Assembly: GCA_030600975.1 (NCBI GenBank)
Contig: JAUVUL010000118.1
Location: forward strand, 1-6,283
Reading direction: 5' to 3'
Source of the DNA: Candidatus Aegiribacteria sp.
GTDB taxonomy: Bacteria; Fermentibacterota; Fermentibacteria; Fermentibacterales; JCC-6
Length of the DNA stretch: 6,283 nt
The notes under the pieces were generated by a model. That model saw nothing but the letters and a program-made list of their open reading frames with translations, searched no databases and was not told the origin of the DNA. Positions 1 to 6,149 of the stretch are shown here, in pieces. How positions within the stretch are numbered: the stretch's first letter is position 1; each line of letters opens with the position of its first letter. The translations under genes and the position numbers were made by a program.

Positions 1-47
1 AAATTGAATGAGAGTTGATTATGATTTGTAACAGACTGTGACATTTT

Positions 48-112
48 GAAGCTCCTCTATTGTGTATAGTAAATTGTTGTGTCACAACTATTATACTACA
101 TTTAGGAGCTTC
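48..112. repeat. Imperfect 65-nt palindrome with 9-bp terminal inverted repeats
   Basis: GAAGCTCCT (48-56) is the exact reverse complement of AGGAGCTTC (104-112). Nested inside are TAGTA/TACTA (67-71 with 94-98) and TTGTG/CACAA (77-81 with 83-87). The arms are slightly out of register, so a folded form would carry bulges. Neither side has a strong T-run, so a simple intrinsic terminator is not obvious. It could be a decayed miniature mobile element or a bidirectional 3' end hairpin. The surrounding 1-130 is AT-rich and contains no other feature that I can support. Confidence 0.45.
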
Positions 113-387
113 TTTCAACACTTACGTGTGATGGATCCGGGTTAGAATGGACTTCCGGAATTATGCAGGATGCAGATGACTTGTTTTCCGCTGCATGACC
201 GATGTCTTTTGAGGGTTCAACTGGAGATGAATTGTCTGAAGAGCTTTTCCTGGATACACTGCTCATGGTTACCTCCATTATCGATACTTACGGAAATCTC
301 GACATTACCACCTATGGGAGAGGCTTCGGATCGGACAATGATTATTTCCCGGAAGTCACTTCCGAAGAGTATCTTGCATTATCCTGA
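106..387 (+). pseudogene. Hypothetical protein remnant with an in-frame TGA (intact part 202-387)
   Basis: The frame is open from just after a stop at 103-105 to a TGA at 385-387, apart from one TGA at 196-198. Both sides of that TGA read like ordinary acidic protein: the upstream part ends in DADDLFSAA and the downstream part begins PMSFEGSTGDELSEEL. The second part could be expressed alone from ATG 202 as a 61-residue protein, but no convincing ribosome binding site precedes it. No start codon with a good ribosome site opens the longer frame either. The last 32 nt overlap the end of the glycosyltransferase gene in antisense. I do not recognise the family. It is probably the 3' remnant of a decayed gene, and a chance open frame remains possible. 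Confidence 0.35.
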
Positions 388-1459
388 TCATCCTGTCCGC
401 AGTAGTGTCCCAGTTGAAACCGGCGGCCCATTCATGGCCGTTCTTTCCAAGATCGGACCTGAGAGCAGGATCGCCTGCCAGCCTGTCCATTTGTGCTGCG
501 AGATCCTCCACACTGCCATGAGGAACCAGAATGCCGGTTCTGCCATCTCTTACCGAATCCCGCAGGCCATCGCTGTTGCTGGCGATAACAGGTGTTCCGC
601 AGGCATTTGCTTCGATCACCGTCAGACCCCATCCCTCCTTCTCCGATGAGAATACTGCGGCCCAGGCCTTTCGGAGCCAGTGGAGCTTGCGCTCCTGAGG
701 TACAAAACCTTCGAAGGTGACGGCCCGGTCAAGTCCCAGGCGTGAGGCGGTCTTTTGAAGCTCCTCTTCGTAATCACCGGATCCGAGCACTACAAGCCTG
801 TAGTCTTTTCCGACATCCCGAAGCACAGCCATCGCGGAGAGAATGATCTGTACACCTTTGTACTTCTTGAGTCTACCTACGTAAAGGAACGTGCCCTGTT
901 CCGGATCAGGTTTTCCCGGACTGTAAAAATCTGTGTCTATTCCGCAGGGAATAACCGAAATTCTCTCCGCGGGAATGCCTCTTCTTACGAGATCCTCCTT
1001 TGTGGAGTCGGAAATGGCTACAAAGGGACAACTTCGATAAACCCCCGGTACGAAGGATTCCATGAAGTTCACATACAGCGCAAGGGGCAGAGCGACTTCC
1101 CTGTACGCTGTTGTGCCGAACAGATGAGGAACGATGGTAAGAACAGGAACCGGAGACCATCGAGGGCTGTAGAAGGGTATCTTGCAGAGGTCCTCGATCA
1201 CAAGGTCGAAACTGGCTGCAATATCGAGGGAGAGGGCGAACTTCTTAAGAGTAAAATTAAACGTATTCCGCCTTCCATGACGGATGATACGGACACCGTC
1301 CAGTATCTCTTCGAGAGGGAGGCCGGTTACAGCCTGTGAGATCTGTGTAACATCATGACCTCCGGCCACTGTTCTCTTGAGTATTTCATGCAGATGGATC
1401 TCCGCGCCACCGGTTTCAGGATTCTTCGGATCTCTCCAGTTAAGAGCCAGAACACGCAT
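356..1459 (-). CDS. Glycosyltransferase family 4 (GT-B fold)
   Basis: This 367-residue cytosolic or membrane-associated enzyme is expected to transfer a sugar from a nucleotide-activated donor to a growing glycan or lipid acceptor; the sugar and acceptor cannot be read from sequence. The N-terminal Rossmann domain carries the glycine-rich GGAE element (residues 17-20), typical of GT4 retaining enzymes. The C-terminal donor-binding domain has the IPCGID and FLYVGRLKKYKG segments, then the E-x7-E motif (E275 and E283 around GWGLTVI) followed by ANACGTPVI. Length is normal for the family. A TTG further upstream (1495) would add 12 residues, but ATG 1459 follows AGAGGG at 9-nt spacing and lies 1 nt after the methyltransferase stop, so ATG is preferred. 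The tight linkage suggests translational coupling and a shared glycan substrate. No signal peptide or membrane segment is evident. Confidence 0.93.
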   Translation of the reverse strand: MRVLALNWRDPKNPETGGAEIHLHEILKRTVAGGHDVTQISQAVTGLPLEEILDGVRIIRHGRRNTFNFTLKKFALSLDIAASFDLVIEDLCKIPFYSPRWSPVPVLTIVPHLFGTTAYREVALPLALYVNFMESFVPGVYRSCPFVAISDSTKEDLVRRGIPAERISVIPCGIDTDFYSPGKPDPEQGTFLYVGRLKKYKGVQIILSAMAVLRDVGKDYRLVVLGSGDYEEELQKTASRLGLDRAVTFEGFVPQERKLHWLRKAWAAVFSSEKEGWGLTVIEANACGTPVIASNSDGLRDSVRDGRTGILVPHGSVEDLAAQMDRLAGDPALRSDLGKNGHEWAAGFNWDTTADRMIRIMQDTLRK

Positions 1460-1460
1460 G

Positions 1461-2243
1461 TCAGGTATCCCTCTTCTTTGCGGCGATGATTCCAACGATG
1501 TAACCGAGTCTCGGCCCCAGGAAGGACGCTTCTATCCTTCTTCTCAGACTGCGGCGAAGTCTGTGAACGGGGGGCAGCAGAACAGGCCTCAGAGGCATCC
1601 TGATCCCCAGTTTCATCAGAAGTTCCCGGAGCATTCTGTAGGCGAGGGAGGGGGAAAAGAACCTTCCATAAGTAACTTCCGGCTCCAGGTCTGTTTTCCT
1701 GAGAAGTTCGGCAAGCTGTCCTGCCGTGAACTGGGTTTCCCAGCCTGCGAACCATACATTCATGGCGATAAGAGCCTTCTTTATCAGTGTATAGATGTGA
1801 ACTGTCTGAGGGACGTCAACAAGAACTTTCCCACCTTCCTTTACTACCCTTACGTTTTCACACAGAAGAGGTATTGGATCGCGAAAATGCTCCAGAACTC
1901 CCTGATGAAAAACAAGATCGATCGAACCATTTCTGAAGGGCAGGGCAAGGGCATCGCCGCAGACCAGGAGCAGCTGAACACCCGCTCTGGAAGCCGCCTC
2001 TCCGGCAAGCCTGAGGGCTTCGTGGGAGTAATCAAGCGCTACCGAAACGGCTCCGCTTTTCGCCAGAATGACGCTGTCCCTCGCAGTTGCAGCACCTACC
2101 TCCATTACAATTGAGTCTCTGATGTCCATCCGCCTGAGGATTTCCTCAGGTATACGACCATCGTTGTCGTATATCTCGTCAAGGTCACGATCCCTTTTCC
2201 AGAAATCGTCCCAGTGTTCTCGCCCTGATGTTCTTTCAGCCAT
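1461..2243 (-). CDS. Class I SAM-dependent methyltransferase (Methyltransf_11 type)
   Basis: This 260-residue protein has a Rossmann-fold SAM-binding core at about residues 43-145. Motif I reads VMEVGAATARDS (47-58), the acidic residue after strand 2 is D71 in VALDYS, motif II-like GDALALPF covers 96-103, and IDLVFHQGVLEHF (108-120) matches the usual DxVxxxxVLEH signature of this superfamily. Motif I is unusual: the canonical E-x-G-x-G-x-G has alanines at the second and third glycines (A52, A54). The N-terminus (REHWDDFWKRD) resembles glycan- or lipid-linked methyltransferases found in polysaccharide clusters. The C-terminal third is rich in basic and hydrophobic residues (about 205-250), which may help membrane contact. 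The gene ends 1 nt before the glycosyltransferase and probably methylates a related sugar or lipid, which is inference. ATG 2243 has only a weak ribosome site and follows a terminator-like hairpin by 19 nt. Confidence 0.9.
   Translation of the reverse strand: MAERTSGREHWDDFWKRDRDLDEIYDNDGRIPEEILRRMDIRDSIVMEVGAATARDSVILAKSGAVSVALDYSHEALRLAGEAASRAGVQLLLVCGDALALPFRNGSIDLVFHQGVLEHFRDPIPLLCENVRVVKEGGKVLVDVPQTVHIYTLIKKALIAMNVWFAGWETQFTAGQLAELLRKTDLEPEVTYGRFFSPSLAYRMLRELLMKLGIRMPLRPVLLPPVHRLRRSLRRRIEASFLGPRLGYIVGIIAAKKRDT
1469..1474 (-). promoter_or_regulatory. Ribosome binding site of the glycosyltransferase
   Basis: AGAGGG on the minus strand lies 9 nt before ATG 1459, inside the last codons of the methyltransferase gene. 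It decides the start in favour of 1459 over the TTG at 1495. Confidence 0.65.
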
Positions 2244-2262
2244 AGAGGTAATCTAAGCAAAA

Positions 2263-2336
2263 GGGGCCGGGTCTAACATCTTAACATTTTTCATTGATTC
2301 AACAGTAACGAATGTTTAGATGTCAGCCCCGGCCCC
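2263..2336 (-). terminator. Palindromic repeat, copy 1, acting as a probable intrinsic terminator
   Basis: Two 26-nt arms (2263-2288 and 2311-2336) flank a 22-nt loop. Read on the minus strand the stem begins GGGGCCGGGGCTGACATC and has one G-U wobble and two mismatches; the hairpin is followed by TTTTG. It begins 16 nt after the TAG of the repeat-protein gene (2353-2355). Its arms match the copy at 3600-3671 at about 49 of 52 positions, so this is one member of a repeat family and not only a local terminator. Confidence 0.8.
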
Positions 2337-2352
2337 AATAACCCTGGCTATG

Positions 2353-3516
2353 CTATAGCTTCAGAAGATTGATGACAGCAGAACCCTGAGCATCTCGAAC
2401 CTCGGCGAAGTAATATCCCGCTGATGCCCCCGACGCATTCCATTCCAGAGAGCCGGTAAAGGGTTCACTCAGTACAACTCGTCCCAGAAGATCATATATG
2501 CTGATGGTTCCATTGCTGAAACCATTACCATTGATAACCACTGAACCCGCGAATGGATTCCTGCTCACTGCAAGTTTACGGGTCGCAGGAGTTTCTTCTC
2601 CCTCTATGGACTGGAACAGCTGGATGTAGACCCGAATGTATCCGTTGAAATTACTTGCAAGTACATCCGGGAGACCATCTTCATTCCAGTCGTTGACCCA
2701 GAATCTTGCGCCTGAACTGCCCGTTGAAATAATGAATTCACTTCCGGAGAAGACCGGAGCATCATTTGTTCCGGTGTTTTCGTAATAGCGTATTTGGCCG
2801 TTGCTTATACCCACCAGAATATCTTTCTTGCCGTCCATGTTCATGTCGTAGACCTGTGGACAGTTACGGTAATGGATTATAGAGGTGCCGGAACTCTGGA
2901 TTAGTGAATAGGTATTGTAAACAGGATCGTCATCTGCGGAATCGTTGATGTACAGCCTGATGTTTCCTGCTGACTCGTTACCCACAAGAAGGTCTCTTTT
3001 ACCGTCTTCGTTCCAGTCAACGCATACGGGGGCGGAGTTGTTGCCCACATCAATTCTGATACTGGCGCAGACGATATCAGCCTCTTTGGTCAGTGTAATC
3101 GGTGATTCTGAAGTTCGGCGGTAATAGTGAATGTAACCGTATCGTTCTCCAACGATGAGATCAAGCATTCCATCATTGTCGTAGTCCACAACCTGTGGAT
3201 TTGTTGAGCCGGTGCATCAACCGTAACCCATGGTTATGTTGGAGCCGTCGGCTTGAAGGTATGCGAAAGAATTGAAAACGGGAGATTCGTTTGTTCCTTC
3301 GTTTTTGTAGAATCTGATGTTTCCATACCAGAATTGTCCTGTAATCAGGTCTTTAAGGCCGTCACCGTCCCAGTCAACGATGCACGGGGCTCCGTAGTAC
3401 TGCAGATCGATGTTTGAACCTGCACATTGCAGGTAGTAAGGCGCAGCGAAGGAGAAAGTACCGGAGACTGCCAGAGCTGTGAAAAGCAGCAATGGTATAA
3501 AAAGTACAGGTTTCAT
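2353..3516 (-). pseudogene. Secreted FG-GAP/VCBS-like repeat protein with C-terminal sorting domain, interrupted by in-frame TGA
   Basis: Reading through one TGA at codon 100 (3219-3217), the frame encodes 387 residues. Residues 1-24 form a signal peptide (MKPVLFIPLLLFTALAVSG, predicted cut after SFA). Five repeats follow, each with a calcium-binding-type D-x-[DN]-x-D-G-x-x-D loop starting at residues 48, 111, 167, 224 and 277, spaced 53-63 residues, as in beta-propeller FG-GAP/VCBS proteins. Residues 313-387 are a FlgD-Ig/type A sorting-like domain (NPFAG, SIYDLLGRVV, SAGYYFAEV) ending in a basic residue near the C-terminus, suggesting export and surface attachment or release. ATG 3516 is preferred over ATG 3525 because GAAGGA lies 8 nt before it and the signal peptide begins there. 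Both sides of the TGA stay in one frame with repeat homology, so a single substitution, sequencing error or recoding would explain it. The ligand is unknown. Confidence 0.85.
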
Positions 3517-3556
3517 GAAATCCATCCTTCCCGGAGATTGATAAATACATACAAAA

Positions 3557-3586
3557 AGAATATGTTAAATATTTCCAGGTAGGCAA
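3557..3586 (-). promoter_or_regulatory. Candidate sigma70-type promoter of the repeat-protein gene
   Basis: On the minus strand TTGCCT (3586-3581) is followed after 18 nt by TATTCT (3562-3557), each matching the consensus at four of six positions. It fits between the upstream terminator (ending near 3597) and the start at 3516 and would give a leader of about 35 nt. Confidence 0.3.
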
Positions 3587-3599
3587 GCTTATGGAAAAA

Positions 3600-3671
3600 G
3601 GGGCCGGGGCTAACATCTAAACATTTGTTACTAGTGTACAAATAAAATGTTCAGATGTTAGCCCCGGCCCC
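3600..3671 (-). terminator. Palindromic repeat, copy 2, acting as a probable intrinsic terminator
   Basis: Two 27-nt arms (3600-3626 and 3645-3671) are complementary except for one position, which becomes a G-U wobble when transcribed from the minus strand. The loop is 18 nt. On the minus strand the hairpin is followed by TTTTTCC, and it starts 21 nt after the TGA of the secreted-protein gene (3693-3695). The arms are almost the same as those at 2263-2336. A short GGCCCCCAT direct repeat (3668-3676 and 3679-3687) lies between the stem and the stop codon. Confidence 0.85.
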
Positions 3672-3692
3672 CATTGCGGCCCCCATAGCAGA

Positions 3693-4991
3693 TCAGTTTA
3701 TGAGATCTCTTCTTCCTATCCAGCCGAGGTAGTTGTTACTTACCATCCTCCAGTACCTGTTCAGTCTTCTGGGTACCGACGCCCTGTCCCAGTCTGTGGG
3801 TCTGTAGGATCCCGGGTCGGGAACCACGAGGGAGCCGACATATGTGCCCTGGTCGTAAACCTTCTGGATCTCTTCAGCTATCTCGTCGATATCCTGCTGA
3901 GAAGCCACTCCGTTGGAAGTGGCCTTGTAGAACTGTACGGTAACTCTAATGGGGAATTCCGGGTCTCTCCGGATCTCAAGACCATCTATCTCCGTGAAAG
4001 GACCCTCCAGTTCACCGTGTCCTATCACAGCGGCTTCAACATCCGACCCACCTCTGCTGAATTCTCCTGCACCGAGCTGTACGCACGAAGATTCGCAGCA
4101 TACATCATCGAAATACGTACTCTGCGGGTTTCTCTGCTTCAGAGGAATTTGTATCAACAGGACCATATTCAGGTTACTCTCCTCGGAAATGTCCGAGGGA
4201 TCTCCTCCACTGTTTGCGTAATCAACCCTGAAATCCGAAATTCTTTGTCCGGTAAAACTGGCCCGTTGTCCGTCCTCATTGAAGAACAGCCTCTGCCCCC
4301 AGCTCCAGGATCCCGGGACAGCGTCCCTGGTGTTATCTATCACGGTTACGCTCGTACCTTCTCGCGTGACCAGGATTGTGAGTACAGCGGGATCGCCCTC
4401 GAAGGACTGGTAATTGTATAGAACAGGGTTGAATGTGGCGTTTCCGGAATCCCTGATTGGAAGGAATACCGCCTGGGCACTTACAAGAACAACGCTGTCC
4501 CGCTCAGCGAGAAGACTGCGTTCATTACCATCCCATGATTCCGCATCGTGGAGATAGTACCTGATATTGTCTACGAAATCAGTCAGGGATACAGGCGCCA
4601 GATCTTCTCCTATCTCGTTCCCCACCAGCAGATAGAAATTATCCGGATCAAGATCCGCCGAAATATCATGGAAATTCGGGAACCTTATCACGGGCATACA
4701 GGTAAGGGAAGGGTGTTCCGATCCGTTCTGATAGCTGTGAACCTGTATGGTCATATCGGAAATATTGGGCCCCCAGCATGAGCCGGAGTAACGTCCAGTA
4801 TCCTCCCAGGTTACATTTACCACATCGAGTCCGTACCCGCTTGCCATTTTTCTGACACTCTGGTCCCAGACCATCTCCGATACCCTTTGAACTACTTCCT
4901 GATAATTATCATCTGACGATCTGCCCGGACAGAAGTATCCGGCGACCGAGACAGAGAGAATCATCAGTGATGTCATTGTATTCAGAAACAT
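3693..4991 (-). CDS. Secreted protein of unknown function with conserved WEDTGRY/GPNISDMTIQV region
   Basis: The protein has 432 residues. A hydrophobic N-terminus (residues 6-20, TSLMILSVSVAGYF) looks like a signal peptide, so the product is probably exported; a Cys at 21 is not in a good lipobox. The most motif-like stretch is residues 60-84, with WEDTGRY (62-68) and GPNISDMTIQV (74-84). Other regular parts are VTREGTSVTVIDN (208-220), WGQRLFFNEDGQ (231-242), a Cys cluster (C298, C299, C303) and a C-terminal alpha/beta stretch (about 347-390). I have the impression of a widespread family without assigned function, but could not check it. ATG 4991 has GGGAGG at 6-nt spacing. The TTG at 4997 would touch that site, though it would add a lysine to an otherwise uncharged signal-peptide start. 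No catalytic motif was recognised. It is followed by a terminator and is probably monocistronic. Confidence 0.85.
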   Translation of the reverse strand: MFLNTMTSLMILSVSVAGYFCPGRSSDDNYQEVVQRVSEMVWDQSVRKMASGYGLDVVNVTWEDTGRYSGSCWGPNISDMTIQVHSYQNGSEHPSLTCMPVIRFPNFHDISADLDPDNFYLLVGNEIGEDLAPVSLTDFVDNIRYYLHDAESWDGNERSLLAERDSVVLVSAQAVFLPIRDSGNATFNPVLYNYQSFEGDPAVLTILVTREGTSVTVIDNTRDAVPGSWSWGQRLFFNEDGQRASFTGQRISDFRVDYANSGGDPSDISEESNLNMVLLIQIPLKQRNPQSTYFDDVCCESSCVQLGAGEFSRGGSDVEAAVIGHGELEGPFTEIDGLEIRRDPEFPIRVTVQFYKATSNGVASQQDIDEIAEEIQKVYDQGTYVGSLVVPDPGSYRPTDWDRASVPRRLNRYWRMVSNNYLGWIGRRDLIN

Positions 4992-4997
4992 TTTCAA

Positions 4998-5003
4998 CCT
5001 CCC
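4998..5003 (-). promoter_or_regulatory. Ribosome binding site of the secreted unknown protein
   Basis: GGGAGG on the minus strand is 6 nt before ATG 4991 and directly adjacent to TTG 4997. This spacing favours the ATG as the start. Confidence 0.7.
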
Positions 5004-5277
5004 GTGTTGTTTTCACTGCTGTTACAGGAACAGGGTTCAGATTATTCCATTTCGACCGGGAGGGGAATAAGGTCGGGCTTAAGTATCTTAACCTGGTTGT
5101 CCATTTTATAATACTTTTAGCTATTGTTATTATACAGTAAACGTCAAACTTGGTTTAATATCCGATTTTGATTTTTCAGCAGTCTTGCCAGGGATAAAGT
5201 ATTCCGTAGAGTTCAAGGTTGACAGGGACTCAGTATATGGTTTAATTAATTATTGAATCTTAATAAATGAAATCGTC
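5004..5277. promoter_or_regulatory. Divergent AT-rich intergenic promoter region
   Basis: This gene-free stretch separates two divergent genes and should hold both promoters. On the plus strand a perfect TTGACA (5219-5224) is followed after 17 nt by a poor -10 (TTAATT, 5242-5247), about 45 nt before ATG 5291. On the minus strand a perfect TATAAT (5134-5129) has only a weak -35 (TAAACC) 17 nt upstream, and TATTAT (5113-5108) is an alternative. A small inverted repeat CGACC/GGTCG (5053-5057 with 5071-5075) lies in the leader of the minus-strand gene. No operator or riboswitch was recognised. Confidence 0.45.
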
Positions 5278-5284
5278 AAGGAGG
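5278..5284 (+). promoter_or_regulatory. Strong ribosome binding site of the cyclic-nucleotide-binding protein
   Basis: AAGGAGG lies 6 nt before ATG 5291. It falls inside the frame that would start at ATG 5267, showing that 5291 is the real start and the extra eight residues are untranslated. Confidence 0.8.
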
Positions 5285-5290
5285 AAGAAA

Positions 5291-5803
5291 ATGGAGAAAG
5301 TAAAGCTCTTCAATCAGAGCAGAAGTCTTCTTGAACCTGAGATGCTGCCTTTCTACGAAGCGGTGGAACTGAACGGCGGCGGCGCGATGATGTTTCAGGG
5401 AGAACTTACAACGGATTTCTTCATCATCAAATCGGGGAAGCTGGAGGTTGTCGAGGGCAGCGGCGGCAAGGCGGTATCTCTTGCCATCCTGGGACCGGGT
5501 GATGTTTTCGGTGAAATGTCATTCTTTGACGGGGAGGGACGGTCTGCCACTGTCCGGTCATCGGGGAAATCAGTTTTATACAGGCTGACACGAGAGCATC
5601 TTGCCGATATGGCCAGGACCCAGCCACAGCTTGCTATGGAGTATCTGATTATTCTTGGAAAACTGGTTTCGGATAAGCTCAGAAGGATCGATAAGATGAT
5701 TGCCGGAGTTACAGGAGATCAGAAGATCAAGAAAGATCCTGACCTGAAGAGGCTGGTGTTTAATATTAAAAGAGCTATGAAGTGCAGGAAGGATATATTC
5801 TGA
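5291..5803 (+). CDS. Single-domain cyclic-nucleotide-binding protein (CRP-type cNMP domain, no HTH)
   Basis: The 170-residue protein is a cNMP-binding beta-barrel (about residues 15-110) followed by a helical tail. The phosphate-binding cassette is intact: FGEMSFFDGEGRSATVRS (73-90), with E75, R84 and S85 in the positions that contact the ribose and cyclic phosphate in CRP-family domains. Residues 112-135 would form the C-helix used for dimerisation. The remaining about 35 residues are basic (KIKKDPDLKR, KRAMKCRK) and too short for the winged-helix DNA-binding domain of CRP/FNR regulators, which are usually 210-230 residues long. It is therefore likely to be a cytosolic cNMP sensor or a partner protein, not a direct transcription factor; its partner is not visible here. 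ATG 5291 is chosen because of the AAGGAGG site. It is divergent from the secreted-protein gene and stands alone. Confidence 0.9.
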   Translation: MEKVKLFNQSRSLLEPEMLPFYEAVELNGGGAMMFQGELTTDFFIIKSGKLEVVEGSGGKAVSLAILGPGDVFGEMSFFDGEGRSATVRSSGKSVLYRLTREHLADMARTQPQLAMEYLIILGKLVSDKLRRIDKMIAGVTGDQKIKKDPDLKRLVFNIKRAMKCRKDIF

Positions 5804-5811
5804 TTGAATAA

Positions 5812-5837
5812 GCGGCGGGGCAGAACCCCGTCGCCGC
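5812..5837. terminator. GC-rich hairpin between convergent genes
   Basis: GCGGCGGGG (5812-5820) can pair with CCCCGTCGCCGC (5826-5837), with a 3-nt bulge and a CAGAA loop. It begins 8 nt after the TGA of the cNMP-binding gene. No T-run follows on the plus strand and only TTATTC follows on the minus strand, so termination strength is uncertain. It could serve both convergent genes. Confidence 0.55.
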
Positions 5838-5852
5838 CCTAGGGGCATGGCA

Positions 5853-6149
5853 CTAAAATACGTTGAACAACCTGAGGTAATCGATAAGCTGGTACTCAAA
5901 GGACAAAAGGTCCGCGCCGTTGGTGAAGACACTGTCAACGTAGAATTCAACGTAATGATTATTGCTCATCTGTACATACACCCAGTTGAAATCGGTTACC
6001 TGTACGGAATCAACCCATTCCAACAAACCGGGTTCCGGCGCGACGTAACCGTGGGTACCCCTCATGCATAGCTTTGTATCGTGTCCGCCGGGATACTGCG
6101 ATGGGTTATGATTGCCCGAGTAGATGTAAATTTTGCTGTTAGCCTGCAT
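5853..6149 (-). CDS. Hypothetical protein, possibly a C-terminal fragment
   Basis: This 98-residue ORF ends in TAG (5855-5853). Its composition is protein-like: it is rich in Tyr, Val, Asn and Asp, with KIYIYSGNHNPSQYPGGHD near the start and alternating hydrophobic segments (WVYVQM, YVEFYVDSVF) suggestive of a beta-rich domain. There is no signal peptide or membrane segment, and I do not recognise the family. The only start is ATG 6149; an in-frame TGA sits two codons upstream (6155-6153), and the preceding GGTG is a weak ribosome site. The start coincides with the border of the structured sequence at 6150-6283, so the first residues may derive from that element and the natural N-terminus may be lost. 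It is convergent with the cNMP-binding gene. Confidence 0.5.
   Translation of the reverse strand: MQANSKIYIYSGNHNPSQYPGGHDTKLCMRGTHGYVAPEPGLLEWVDSVQVTDFNWVYVQMSNNHYVEFYVDSVFTNGADLLSFEYQLIDYLRLFNVF

Noticed and set aside
170..649. 159-residue plus-strand open frame
   Set aside because: Mostly antisense to the glycosyltransferase gene, with no protein-like pattern; the real frame in 106-387 is a different one.
755..1339. 194-residue plus-strand open frame
   Set aside because: Entirely antisense to the glycosyltransferase, whose motifs are unambiguous; no ribosome site or domain.
1377..2114. 245-residue plus-strand open frame
   Set aside because: Antisense to the methyltransferase and the start of the glycosyltransferase; low-complexity basic and Ser-rich translation without motifs.
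196..3219. Genome-wide reassignment of TGA to an amino acid
   Set aside because: TGA ends the glycosyltransferase, methyltransferase, secreted protein and cNMP-binding protein at sensible positions, so TGA is a stop here.
2263..3671. CRISPR-like repeat-spacer structure from the two palindromes
   Set aside because: Only two copies about 1.3 kb apart with genes between them, each a single long hairpin; no regular spacers.
4017..4421. Plus-strand open frames inside the secreted-protein gene
   Set aside because: Antisense shadows of a 432-residue gene with a signal peptide, a good ribosome site and consistent motifs.
5267..5290. Upstream ATG 5267 as the start of the cNMP-binding protein
   Set aside because: The strong AAGGAGG site lies within these codons and is placed correctly for ATG 5291.
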